Part shown: positions 37,683-48,790 of the stretch, one piece after another
Layout of the letters: every line of letters begins with the position of its first letter
Position numbering within the stretch: position 1 is the stretch's first letter
Assembly: GCA_026122225.1 (NCBI GenBank)
Contig: JANEZZ010001960.1
Coordinates: forward strand, 372,001 to 436,000
From: Heloderma charlesbogerti
Lineage: Eukaryota; Chordata; Lepidosauria; Squamata; Helodermatidae
Direction of reading: 5' to 3'
Length of the DNA: 64,000 bases
Program-made: the position numbers and the translations under genes
Notes under the pieces: generated by a model
Seen by the model: the letters and a program-made list of their open reading frames with translations, nothing else
Database searches by the model: none
What the model was told of the DNA's origin: nothing

Positions 37683-40055
37683 CTAAACAAAACAAAATTA
37701 GAAGATGTCAACATTAGGAGGAAACCTCCGGCATCACGTGATGCAACTCCCCAAAGCATTTTATTGGCCTGAAAATTGTACTGTGGCAGCCAAACCACCT
37801 TGCACTATGATAAATGCCACATCCGGAAATTTAAAAAAGCAGACACGGTTGGTGCCCCATGAGTTGTTACAGTGCCAGAGTCAGATCTGGGAGGCCTTGG
37901 GCAAGACAGTCTTCATAGGCCTGCTCCCTTAGTGAGTCATATGGCTAACTGGGAACAACTGCATCGTAGAGATGATGATTTGTCTAAGACTATCCAGAAA
38001 GAACAAATAAAGCACAATGTGACTTTATGGCTGCAAACCTAGCTACACTTATTTAGAAGTAAGTCCCATTGAATAAGATGGGGCATGCCACACACTGAGT
38101 GAAGACTGAACTAAAGGGCCCCTAGATCCATGCCTAACATCCTTTCTAGCAGACAAATAAATGAACTACCTTTATCTGGGCTATCACTAGGTAACTGTAA
38201 TGTCAAGAGTACATCCTAACTCTGCTCATTTTGTCATAAAAGTTCCTGCAAATCACTGTTATTCACAAGCAAACCAGATGAACTGTTGACAGAAGAGGAA
38301 ATACAGGAGGCTGCCATGAGACTTAAGAAATCACATTGTTTCCATGAACTGCATTCCCTCTTGTTTCCAAACAGCTTTGTACTCAGCCTCATTGCACCTT
38401 GAGAAATGCTAGGGTGTGTAGTGGGCGTTCTAGTACTGTCAAAATTTGAAGATCTTTCAGAAGAAGATTCTCCAATGTTTCTTTATGACCTTTAAGATAT
38501 CAGTAAGGACTCAGGTTGCTTGACTGCTCAGAGGCAAGAAACACTTTTAAAGAAAGGACATATTTAGGGGGAATTGGCACCTCCTATTAGCAAGGAGAGG
38601 GAAAGAACAAACATACTTCGTCAAGTGTAAATAAACAAGGACAGGTGTCTTGGGTTTCACAAGGATGGTTTGCTTTGCTGTACCCTGCCAGCTGAAGATC
38701 TTCTAAATGCTTTCTGTCCATTGACATTTCAAAAATGATTGGGATAAAGTAAGCAATTTGCTAATTACAGGCAATTATCATAGTCAGGGAATATAAAATT
38801 GGAGCGAATGCAAGTTTCTACCTTTGGCAAGTAATCAAGGTGCTTTGCCAGGTGGTCTGAAAACAATCTTTTATAAGGGCAATGTCTCATTCAGCTGCAG
38901 CTTGAGTAGCTACTGCTAAATTCCATGCTTGCCATTTATACCAGCTGGGAACTTGGTGAGCTGTTTGCAAAGGATTTTGGTGCACGCGTCCCACAAAAGT
39001 TAGTAAGTCTCTGCAGTGTTGCCAGGTCCAAACCCTAAGATATATATCCTTGATCAGCTCTGAGAACAATAGGTAGGCAAGGCCGCCTCCTTGATAGCCC
39101 ACTTAATTGCCTTCTGGCATAGCATCTCACCCTGCCTTTTGCCCACTCAGTCAGGCTGCAGAGAGAATCAGTTGTGCCAGGAAATCCCTGATCTATCTCT
39201 CCCTCAGCATGATGTCACTGTCCTTATATTGGGGGCTGTAAGCAATGCTGCATGTGGTTTCCCCGCCCCAACAGTGGTGAATGCAGCTACCATGGCAGCT
39301 TCCTTTTTCAAGACTCCTCTTGCAGCACTCTACTGTGCCCTGACACACTGTTTAGGAATCAGTGCTTCAAGAGTTGCTTAAATGATAGGACATGTCACCC
39401 CTGGGCAGATGTTTCCCTTCAACACAAGCCTGAAAAGAACAAGAATGTGCTCCTTTCAGGGGCCTGGAGTTGGAAACCCTCAAATAGAGCTCTTTCTCTC
39501 AGAAATCATCAATATTATGCAAAAGATAGTTCAGGTTCTGTCATGCTCTAGTTTAGGGTAACACCGAGAAACAAGACCTGGAACAGGGATATGTAGATGA
39601 AGGCATGGGGCTGTTGACCCAGTTGTAGTAGCTCCCATTCAGTTCTGTGGGACAAACTTGACTCAGTTGTAATTTGGGACACAGTTGAGAGGCAGCAAAA
39701 CCTGACCTTCACCACACCTCAAATACTGAAGTCACCAAAGACAAGCGACAGGTTTACCTCCACCATCAGCACCATGGTGTCCCCAAGTGCATCCCTTAAT
39801 GTCTCCTATAGGAGAGAACGGCTGTCATTCACTCAATGCGCAGAGTGGGAGAGAGAAAAACACTACCTTTGAAGGGAACAAGGCTTTTATTGTACGATGC
39901 CTTGGCTCATGCACAGAATTTTATAGGAGGCCCAAACATCATCATCTTCCCAGCATAACCCCCCCATATTTTCCACTGCTTACTCCGTCTTTTTTTTACT
40001 GTGGAAAACCTATCAAGGAAGAAAAGATGGAATAACTGCACAAGGCCTGCCAATG
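37683..40055. other. Presumed SH2D4B intron, no further exon recognised
   Basis: Contains a fragment of the agtaagtcccattgaa repeat at about 38055-38085 and otherwise unassigned sequence. No minus-strand exon matching the SH2D4B N-terminal half was found. Confidence 0.4.
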
Positions 40056-40059
40056 GTCA

Positions 40060-40415
40060 GCACAGGACCCCTCTGTCTGGAAGCACCCTGTTATTTTTTA
40101 TTGTAAGCCTGTGGGCAGGGCCTTGGAGTCTTTTTAGCTGAAGAGCAGGATAAAAATGCTTTAAATAATACATTTTGGGCACCAGGTGAAGTCTGTCTCA
40201 TTCTCTTGGGATCTGATCCCCTTCTTTTTGTGAAAGCTGCTCCCATGTGTGTCTATGTCTTTGTGCCATTTTAATCAAACCTATTTTGGACTGCCTGTTG
40301 CTTTTTTATTGTGTTGCTTTTTTATAATGCCATTTATTGTTTTATTATTTTGTTGTCAGCAACCACAAAACTTTTTTTAAGGCAGGCTATAATCCCTAAA
40401 ATAAAATGTAAGTAA
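40060..40415 (+). mobile_element. Decayed L2-type 3' ends
   Basis: Two tail-like stretches (attgtaagcctgtgggcagg with ataaaaatgctttaaataa; then tattgtttt...aggcaggctataatccc with aaataaaatg) resemble L2 3' UTRs in plus orientation. Confidence 0.4.
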
Positions 40416-42179
40416 AATGTTGCCGGGGGGAGGTGGGGGCTAAAATCTCCAACCACACTTGGCCCTGTCTCCACTATTAGGGACCCATGGAGGAGTCCTA
40501 ATGTTCGCATTGCATTCACCCAGGGGTCCCTGGAATTAGGGTTGCTGCCTTAAAAAGTAAGGCTTGTGTGCCTTCAAAAGCAACGTGACGGGCATAATAT
40601 AAATGCAGCTGCTGATAGAAGTATAGTGTTGGGAATAGCTGTACCTATTACATTTCTGCCTGCCGTGCCATTTGTAAAAGCACAAGAGTCCTGCTAGGTG
40701 GGGGGATGGAATATACAGGCTCCATATACATGAAAACCTGCTGCTGTCATTACGATGGGTATTTTCTGCTAGCATAAGGTAATTGTGTGCCTGTGCATCG
40801 TACAGTGGGGCTCTTTGCATGCTGATAACTAGGTAATGTAATAGTCATTGTACATGTTTATAACAGGTGGTCCCTGTATTTCTAGCCCCACTTCAGTCCT
40901 TTCATTTTAAACAGATCCAGTTCTGTGGTTAAGCTGTCAGTTTAAAAATAATACATCAGCTAAGAATGATACAACCGAATAATACCAGCGATATCAGTTT
41001 CTTCCATCGGAAAGCCTTTGGGAAATTAATGGTGGTCTTATCTGGTTTAGGGCTGGATATTTCTTTCTTCCTCTGAAAATTAAAAAACGGTGGAAGAGAA
41101 GAGGGGCAGCAATGCTAGGCAGCCATACGGCAGGCAAGAGAGAAACATGTATTACATAGTTTTGAAAATGTTAACTGCAGCTGATCATCCAGCTGAACAG
41201 ACAAGCTGGTTTTAAAGTGATGTCCACAATGCTGGGTGATTTGCTGCAGTAAAATGTAGTAATGAGCCAGTACTCCAGCTTCTGCTGCTGCCCCGCCCCT
41301 GCCCTTCCAATGTGGATTTGATCCAAAACAAATGGCTTAATTTATTTAGCATTTTAGATAACGTCCACTGGATATTTAAAACTAATTGGTTTTTAAAAAA
41401 ATAAAGAAAAGAAAGAAAAAGAAAAAAAGGAACAACTCCAACTGGCAGGATTTCTAGAATCAGTAGTTGTCAACCTTTTTAAAATGGGACTCACCTTAGT
41501 TGTTACCAGGGACATTGTTAGTTCTGAGCCCTTGGAGAGCTGACCCCAGATCTATTCTAAGGGGCCCAGATCAATTCCACAGAGCCCTGAGTGTCCATTG
41601 ATACCAACAGAAGCGTTTTATAACATAGTGCCCATAACCTCCCTGCAGCTTGCATAGCTCTTAGTCTGGACAGGATCTTTTCTACCACCTTTCCTACTGA
41701 GGCTGGAAGAGCCACAGGCTGTAGAGAGGCCTTTCAGGTATTTTCAGCCCCATTTCGAAGTGCACAGCTTACATCCAGATTCTGAAAACAGGCCCCAAAA
41801 TTGATCCTCCCCCAATCCACCAGGCAGATCCAGACTTGGATGGGGGAAAATCTTCACAACAACGGAATGAGAGGTGCATTGGAGTATTATCCATATTTTC
41901 ATGGAATCGGCTTTGGTCCATCAGGGACACATGAAGCAAGAAAAGCAGAATGTACCATACCTTTAAAATCCAGTTTTCACAGGTCGCCCAGCACTTGAAA
42001 AGACCACACTTCCAGGTTGGGTGGGGGAAGTAGAACTGAGCATCATCAACTGGGCAGGGGCTTCTCAACCAATGAGAGAGGCTTGTTTCCTGGCCCATGT
42101 CCAGGCTCCTCCCTGCGACCACATTATTATGAATGGAGAGTTACTAATTCACAATTCTGAAAGCTAGAAACAACCCAAT
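40416..42179. other. No gene recognised
   Basis: Unassigned; no coding or repeat call made. Confidence 0.35.
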
Positions 42180-43090
42180 TATCCAGTACAACATCTGAAG
42201 GCTCCCTTTGATAGCACCTCTGCAATTTCACCCCATTCCTGCAGACTGTTGCATAGTTATTCCTCCCCGCCCCTTTCCCCAATTACACAAAGAAGCCAAA
42301 AACCCCGATTCTCCAGTGCAACATCTGAAGGCTCCCTATGAGAACACCCCACCCACCCTCAAGTATACTTCATTCCAGCAAACTGTCACGGAGTTATTCC
42401 TCCCCGCCCTCCTTTTCCCAATGTGTGCACTTTTGCATAAAGAAGCCAAAATCCCCAGTTCTCCAGTGCAACATCTGAAGGATCCCTATGAGAGCACCCC
42501 ACCCCTCCCAATTTCACCCCACTGCAGTGAACTGTCACAAAGTTATAGCTTCCTACCCCCCTTTCTCTCTCCCTGGACACTTCTCCCTGCTTGCAATGAC
42601 AGGCTTCGTTGTTTCCATGTTCCCGAGACTGCGCTAGATTGCTACAGTGATAAAGTGAATAAGGGCTTATGCCCTTAAGCCCTTATTGCAAGCATCACAG
42701 AGAAGGAAAATTACGAGAGAGAGGTGACTTCACACAACATCAGAGACATGGTTTTCCACAACATCAGAGAAGCGACTTCACACAATACCACAGAAGCTAA
42801 GTAACACAAACATCAGAGAAGTGCATAATCCTGAAGGCTAGTTACTCCCACTGGTGAAATGGAAGTGCAGGGCAGTTCTGAAGGCTCGAAAGAGTGCTCT
42901 GGGGTTTGATGTGTTGGAAAGGCAGGTGAGTTACCCTAGTTACCTAGGTTACCAAGGGCATGGCCAGGTGAAAGTCACACCCCTAGGAATGCCTCAATCA
43001 TACTGAATTTAAAGCAGAGGGATGGGTACATAGCAACTGAACTGCAGGGGAGCTGAATTAAAGACAAACAACGGAGTAAAAATACTCTGC
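42180..43090 (+). repeat. Unknown repeat family, copy B, with three 135-bp tandem units
   Basis: From 42180 to about 42560 a unit of about 135 bp recurs three times: ctccagtgcaacatctgaag, tccctatgagaacacccc, aactgtcac-gagttattcc and aagaagccaaaa. The element resumes at 48633 beyond a Gypsy insertion, and a related copy lies at 23985-24640. Confidence 0.6.
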
Positions 43091-43627
43091 TGTCAGGAGT
43101 GCCCTAGCAGCCTCTTTCAGTACACTCCAATAGCCAACTCAAGACACAGACGAAAGGATTCTTTTCAAGGCTTTAATCCTTTTACAACTTAATTACTCTT
43201 TCAGATGCTATCACCAGTGACTAAGCAACGAACAGCAGAGTAGCCTATGTTCTGGGTAGGCAGTTGGTCCCCGTTTGAAGGACAATCACTTGAAGACCCT
43301 GAACTTATGGGCTAGGGAGAGATCTTCCATCTTTCCCTTGGGTCCATGGGATGCGGCCATTGCTTGCATGCCAAATGGGTGCTACACCTCCTTTCCATGC
43401 CCTCTATCGCTTGTCGCTCCCTGCATCTGCATCGAGCATCTAGCAAGCCCCCCTCCCACACTTTCTCACTGCCAGGGTCACTATCTATCTCAGGAATGCC
43501 AGCAGGAGGAATCTCTGCCAGCTGCTGTGCCTGTGAGGGATGAGCTGGCTCCTCTGCCATGGATTGCTGATCCTCCTCAGAATCAGAACCGCTCTGGGGT
43601 TCTATCGGCTCGGTTTCCACCCTGACA
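43091..43627 (-). repeat. Gypsy copy 1, 3' LTR (537 bp)
   Basis: LTR on the downstream side of the minus-strand element. It is highly similar to 48099-48627. It also contains the last codons of pol (frame to 43312) and, on the minus strand, an attaaag motif that may act as a polyadenylation signal. Confidence 0.9.
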
Positions 43628-43866
43628 TCATCCCCACTCCCATGAGGCCCCCCCTCGTGCTCCTCCCCTGGGGCCCCGGGTTTGTGGGGGTACAGCTGGT
43701 GGAAGCGCCTCAACAGCAACAGAGCATGCACATTTTCCGCGGGATCCCAGGTTCGCTCATCTGGCCTGTGCCCCTTCCAGTCCACTAGATATTGCAGGCA
43801 GCCGCGAGAAAGGCGGGGGTCCAGAATCTCTGCGACCTCAAACTCCTCCTCCCCCTCCACCAGCAC
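43312..43866 (-). pseudogene. Gypsy copy 1, chromodomain and pol C-terminal extension
   Basis: The frame contains [32 protein letters not shown] and AENVHALLLLRRFH, a chromodomain with the aromatic and WKG residues expected. Chromodomains target integration to particular chromatin. The frame then runs about 100 codons into the LTR as an acidic, Ser/Glu/Gln-rich tail before its stop. Part of the integrase-side linker is in another frame. Confidence 0.88.
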
Positions 43867-44999
43867 TGGCAGTGGGGGGAACCGACCAAGCGATGAGAGT
43901 CGCCAGAAACCGGCGGGGACAGCAAGGACCGATGAAAAACAGGATGGATCTTCATGGAGGCGGGGAGAGCCAGGCGAAAAGCAACAGGGTTAATCTGGGC
44001 CGTAATCTGGAAAGGCCCCATGCGGTGAGGCGCGAGCTTCCTTGCGGGCAAGTGAGAGGGGAGGTATTGGGTGGACAATCAAACCCAGTCCCCCAGTTCC
44101 AGAGATGGACCTGGCTGGTGTCACCGGTCTGCAGAGGCCTTGTAGGCTGTCTTGCCTTACTCGAGGGAGTCCCGTAACAGGTGGTGTACCGCTCGCAACT
44201 CCTCTAAAAAGTCATGGGCCGCTGGCACTGAAGAGGGAGCTAAGGTGGACAGGAAAGCCTTGGTGTGGTAACCAAAATTGGCAAAAAATGGAGTTTGGCA
44301 GGTAGAAGCATGGCAGGCATTGTTACAAGCAAATTCTGCGAAAGGCAGCAAGGAAAACCAGTCATCTTGCTGGTAATTGACATAACAGCGCAAATATTGC
44401 TCCAGAGTTGCATTGGTGCGCTCAGTCTGACCGTCCGTCTGTGGATGGTGGGCGGAGGAAAGACGGAGCATCACATGGAGAAGCCAAGTAGCTCCCTCCA
44501 GAAATGGGAAGTGAATTGGGGCCCCCTATCTGAAATGAGACCCTTGGACCATCCATGGAGCCGGAAAACATGCGCCAAAAACAGCTCCGCTGTCCCCCTG
44601 GCTGTGGGCAACCCAGAGCAGGGGATGAAATGGGCCATCCTAGAAAACAAATCCACCACCACCAGAATGGTGGTCTTACCGTGAGAGAGAGGCAAGTCAG
44701 TGATGGTCAAGGGAGAGCAGTTTCCAAGGTCCTGAGGGGGTAGGCAGGGGGTGAAACAAGCCTGTGGGCTTGCCTGAGGGGGCCTTCACCCGCTGGCAGG
44801 TTGGGCAGGGGGCGACATAGGTCTTGACATTCTGACACACACGAGGCCACCAAAAATCCCGCGTCACTCCGTGCAGGGTCTTGGCAAAGCCAAAATGCCC
44901 AGCGGTGGGGGAGTCGTGGCACTGATGGAGGACCTTCTCACGGAGGGGTCTAGAAGGCGAATAGACCTGACCGGAATGGTAAAGCAGGCCACCTTGCAA
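43785..44999 (-). pseudogene. Gypsy copy 1, integrase
   Basis: In order on the minus strand: an HHCC zinc-binding region (CHDSPTAGHFG ... CPTCQRVK), the catalytic core with VVDLFSRMAHFIP and SDRGPQFTSHFW, and HHPQTDGQTERTNATLEQ with the last acidic residue, then the C-terminal RMGPFQI region. Frame changes at about 44697, 44471 and 44157 break it. It would insert the cDNA copy into the host genome. Confidence 0.88.
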
Positions 45000-45244
45000 A
45001 GAAAAGGGGGTAGAGTGGGGGGGCAGAGGCTAGCCCCAATTCCTTCACTTTTGTGTGAACAAAAGCATCCTGAGCCTGTGCAGAGTGAATGAGCTCCTCC
45101 CAAGAGCGAGGCACCACAGCTGCCACCAGGCTCTGGGGAGGAAGAATCAGAGAGGGGTTGGGATTTCCCTCACCCCCTGGCTGGAGGTCCGGCTTACGAG
45201 AAAGAGCATCTGCTTGTAGGTTTTTGGAGGCCTTCACATGGCAA

Positions 45245-46550
45245 ATCTTAAGCTGGAACCGGGGGGGGGGGAAGCGACCACCTAATCTGCCTCTGGTTTA
45301 AGGCACAGGCTGTTTGAAGATGTTCCAGGTTGCAATGGTTGGTTCTAACTTCAACTGGGTGCTGTGCTCCCTCCAGCAGATGACGCCAGGTCTCCAAAGC
45401 GGACTTGATGGCCAACAGTTTCTTTTCCCAGATGGTATAATTCCTCTCGGACATGTTCAGCTTCCTGGAGTGGTAGGCGCAGGGTTGCAACCTGCTGCCT
45501 GCCCGATCTGGCTGAAAAAGCACCGCCCTGACCGCAAAGTCAGAGGCATCAGTTTGCACCACAAAAGGTTTCCTCGGGTCGGGATGTAACAGGATCGGCT
45601 CAGAACTAAAAAGCTTCTTAAGTTCCTCAAAAGCCTGTTGGGCAGATGCCGTCCAATGAAAAGGAGATTTTCTGCCCTTGAGGAGGTCCGTGAGAGGAGA
45701 TGTCAGCCGAGCAAAGCTGGGCAGGAACTTTCTGTAGAAATTAGCAAACCCCAGAAAACGTTGCAAGTCCTTCTTGGTGGATGCAGCCTGCCAGGAGAGG
45801 ACAGCCTGGACCTTTGCAGGATCCATCCTGATACCGTCAGCTGAGATAACGTAGCCAAGATAGTCCAAAGAGGTTAGGTCAAATGCACATTTCTCCAGCT
45901 TGGCATACAGATGGTTCTCGCGGAGGTGCTGGAGGACGGTGGAGACATGGTGCTGATGGGCGTGGGGGTCCTCAGAAAATAAAAGTGAATCATCAAGATA
46001 CACAATGAGGAAAGTGTCCAAATAGTCCCGGAAGATGGCATTCATAAAACATGAAAACATGGGGGGGGGGGCAGGCAAGCCCAAATGGCATCACTAAGTA
46101 TACATACGCTCCGTACTGGGTGCTGAAACAGGTCTTCCACTCATCCCCCTCCCGGATGAGAATCAGATTGTAGGCACCACGCAGGTCCAACTTTGTGAAA
46201 ACCTTGGCTCGCCCCAGGTGCTCCAGCATCTCAGGGATATGGAGGGGCTACATGTCAGGGATCGAGACCAAATTGAGGGCTCTGTAGTCGTGCACTGGGC
46301 GGAGTTCTCCAGATTTTTTGGTCACAAAGATGGTAGGGGCACAGGCATGGGAGGAGGAAGGGCGAATGAAGCCACGTCTGAGGTTTGTGTCCAAAAACTC
46401 CCACAGAGCTCGAAGTTCTGGCTCCGACATCGAATACAGTCCAGTGGGGATGGTCGCCCCCAGAATGAGGTTAATGGCACAGTCAAATGGGCGGGGGGGG
46501 GGGGAGCTGGTCGGCCTCCTTCTTGTCGAAAACATCCCGAAAAGCCACAT
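45245..46550 (-). pseudogene. Gypsy copy 1, reverse transcriptase and RNase H
   Basis: RT motifs seen: [40 protein letters not shown], and the catalytic box [12 protein letters not shown]. The thumb follows (LDYLGYVISADGI, FLGFANFYRKFLP) and then RNase H starting FVVQTDASDFAV with NYTIWEKKLLAI. A frame change at a poly-G run near 46063-46071 separates the palm pieces. A longer poly-G near 45261-45270 ends the frame after RNase H. The RT active-site aspartates are intact. Confidence 0.9.
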
Positions 46551-47097
46551 ACTTCCCTGGGAGGATCACGGTAGCTGAAGAACTGCCAGAAGCAGATGAG
46601 GAGGGGGAGGAAAGGGTTAAGGCCTGGACTGGGACTGGTGCCTCAATCAGGAGGCAATGCTCCCGGCAGTAGGGAGACGCAAACTCCACTTGCTGAAGCT
46701 CCCAAGAAATCTGAGGATTATGCTTAGAGAGCCAGGAAACGCCCAGCACGATTGGATACTGGGGAACCTTGGTCATGTGAAACTGAATCTGCTCAATGTG
46801 GGACTGGGCACACAGAGTGAGCAGAGCTGTAATCCGGGTCACTGTGACTGAAGAAAGAGGACGCCCATCAATGGTCAACACTGCCAAGGGGGCAGGAAGA
46901 GGCAGGATAGGAATCTTATGGAAGAGGGCGAAGGTTTCATCCATGAAAGTGGTTGTAGCCCCCGAATCCACTAAAGCCAGGGCTTCCACCCCACCCCACT
47001 GGGGGGAGCGGAGGTGAACATACAATAGCAGATGAGAGGGGGGTTGCAGAAGGCACCCACTGGGTGTGGAACTGACCCCCGCACTGGAGACCCCCAA
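46483..47097 (-). pseudogene. Gypsy copy 1, aspartic protease region
   Basis: One long frame with ALVDSGATTTFMDE, the active-site DSGA of retropepsins, and LGVSWLSKHNPQISW downstream, typical of the PR-RT spacer in this branch. It ends near the polyproline stretch before RT. Confidence 0.88.
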
Positions 47098-47118
47098 TAG
47101 TCTTGGGGGGCATCCTAG

Positions 47119-48047
47119 TCAGGCCTGGGGGCAAGGAGGAGGAGGAAGGAAAGGAGGGGGAGGCAGAGGAGCTGTGGGTCTAGCGCGGCAGGTTTTGGCG
47201 AAATGTCCCAGCTTTCCACACCAAAAGCATCGGCGCTCAGCACGCCGCCGCTCTTGTTCCTCCGGCAGCAGTGGGGCTCGGGTAGCTCCCGGCTGCATCA
47301 GGGTCTCCTCCGCCCCCACCGCAGGGGCAGGAGGTGGGGGAGGGGGCAGGAAACGGGGGGAATGGGAGGAGGGAAATCTCGGGCCCTGGCGCCCCGCCGA
47401 GTCTGCCAGCGCCCCTCCAGCCGACTATCTATCTGGAGGCGGGTCTGGATGAGGTCCTCCAAAGTAGGCGGGCTAGGCGTGTGCGCCAACTCATCCAAGA
47501 TCGCGTCGTTCAAACCGTCCAAAAACTGAGCCACCAGCACAGCATCATTCCACTGCAAATCCTGCATCAGCAAGTGAAAAGTTGTCACGTAGCTGGAAAT
47601 TGAGTCCTTGCCCTGCCTGAGGCAGTGAAACTCCCGAGAAGCTGTCTGCATGCGCAACAAAAAATCTGGCCATCACTGTCATGAAACCTTGATAGTCCCC
47701 AAGCAGGGGGTCATTAGCAAGAAGAAGTCCCAAAGCCCATTTAGCTGCCATGCCTGAAAGTAGGTTAATGGTGAAACCCACACGAACCTGTTCCGTCAGG
47801 AAATCTTCAGGTCGAAGGTGCATGTACAGATCCGATTGGGCCTGGAAAATCTGAAAAAGTCCTTTCTCCCCAGAAAACTTCTCTGGCAAAGCCACCGGCA
47901 CTTGCAGCGGGGAGGAATCGGAGGTGGTGGGGGTTGAACCGCAGCTTGTAGATTCTGCACAGCAGTCATCAGTTGAGCCACTTGATCATGGAGAATCTGG
48001 TTCTCTTGCGCCAGAGCTTGCACCGCTAGGTCCCTGGCACCCTCCAT
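47119..48047 (-). pseudogene. Gypsy copy 1, gag
   Basis: Starts MEGARDLAVQALAQENQILH, a coiled-coil N-terminus. The capsid-like middle follows (LPEKFSGEKGLFQIF, QVRVGFTINLLSGMAAKWA), and the C-terminal zinc knuckle is CFWCGKLGHFAKTC (CX2CX4HX4C). Frame shifts occur at about 47880 and 47660. Gag would form the particle and bind element RNA. Confidence 0.88.
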
Positions 48048-48098
48048 TCGGCAGTAGGAGAAGAGAGAAAGAGAAAAAAAGAGAAATGGGGACCAAGC

Positions 48099-48627
48099 TG
48101 TCAGGAGCGCCCTAGCGCCCTCTTTCAGTAGACTCCAATAGCCAACTCAAGACACAGACAAAAGGATTCTTTTCAAGGCTTTAATCCTTTTACAACTTAA
48201 TTACTCTTTCAGATGCTATCACCAGCGACTAAGCAATGAACAGCAGAGTAGCCTATGCTCCAGGTAGGCAGTTGGTCCCCGTTTGAAGGTCAATCACTTG
48301 AAGACCCTGAACTTATGGGCTAGGGAGAGATCCTCCCTCTTTCCCTTGGGTCCACGGCTGTTGCTTGCATGCCAAAGCGGGCGCTACGCCTCCTTTCCGG
48401 GCCCTCCATCGCTCGTCGTTCCATGCGTCTACGTTGGGCATCTAGCAAGCCCCGTTCCCACACTTTCTCACTGCCAGGGTCACTATCTATCTCAGGAATG
48501 CCAGCAGGAAGAATCTCTGCCAACTGCTGTGCCTGTGAGGGATGAGCTGGCTCCTCTGCCAGATTGCTGATCCTCCTCAGAATCAGAACTTATCTGGGGT
48601 TCTATCAGCACAGTTTCCACCCTGACA
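48099..48627 (-). repeat. Gypsy copy 1, 5' LTR (529 bp)
   Basis: Upstream LTR of the minus-strand element. The internal sequence directly after it on the minus strand (gcttggtccccatttctc) is the likely primer-binding region. The matching tRNA is not assigned. Confidence 0.9.
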
Positions 48628-48632
48628 TCTGC

Positions 48633-48790
48633 AGAAATGTGGCTTCACCACAGGTAAACTCTGGGGTGGATGCAGAGTGGCCAAGACATCATGTGTCCCT
48701 AACTACTTTAAGCCACACCAGCAACAGAGAAAACCCCCCCATGTAGACGGCCCCCTGATCTGGATATACCCCATCATTAGTTTTTTTTTT
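48633..48790 (+). repeat. Unknown repeat family, copy B, part after the Gypsy insertion
   Basis: cagaaatgtggcttcacc to gtggccaagacatcatgtg continues the repeat ending at 43090, by comparison with 24490-24610. Confidence 0.5.

Larger units (their letters stand above)
43086..48632 (-). mobile_element. Ty3/Gypsy chromovirus, two LTRs, 5-bp target duplication tctgc
   Basis: Insertion bounded by tctgc at 43086-43090 and 48628-48632. The LTRs are 43091-43627 and 48099-48627, both TGTCAGG...CTGACA. The internal region codes, on the minus strand, gag with a zinc knuckle, protease, RT-RNase H, integrase and a chromodomain. It is almost full length but carries several frameshifts, so it cannot make intact proteins as read. 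The chromodomain places it in the chromovirus branch found in fish, amphibians and reptiles. Confidence 0.92.

Noticed and set aside
43682..47452. Plus-strand frames across the first Gypsy element
   Set aside because: They are antisense shadows of gag and pol on the minus strand.
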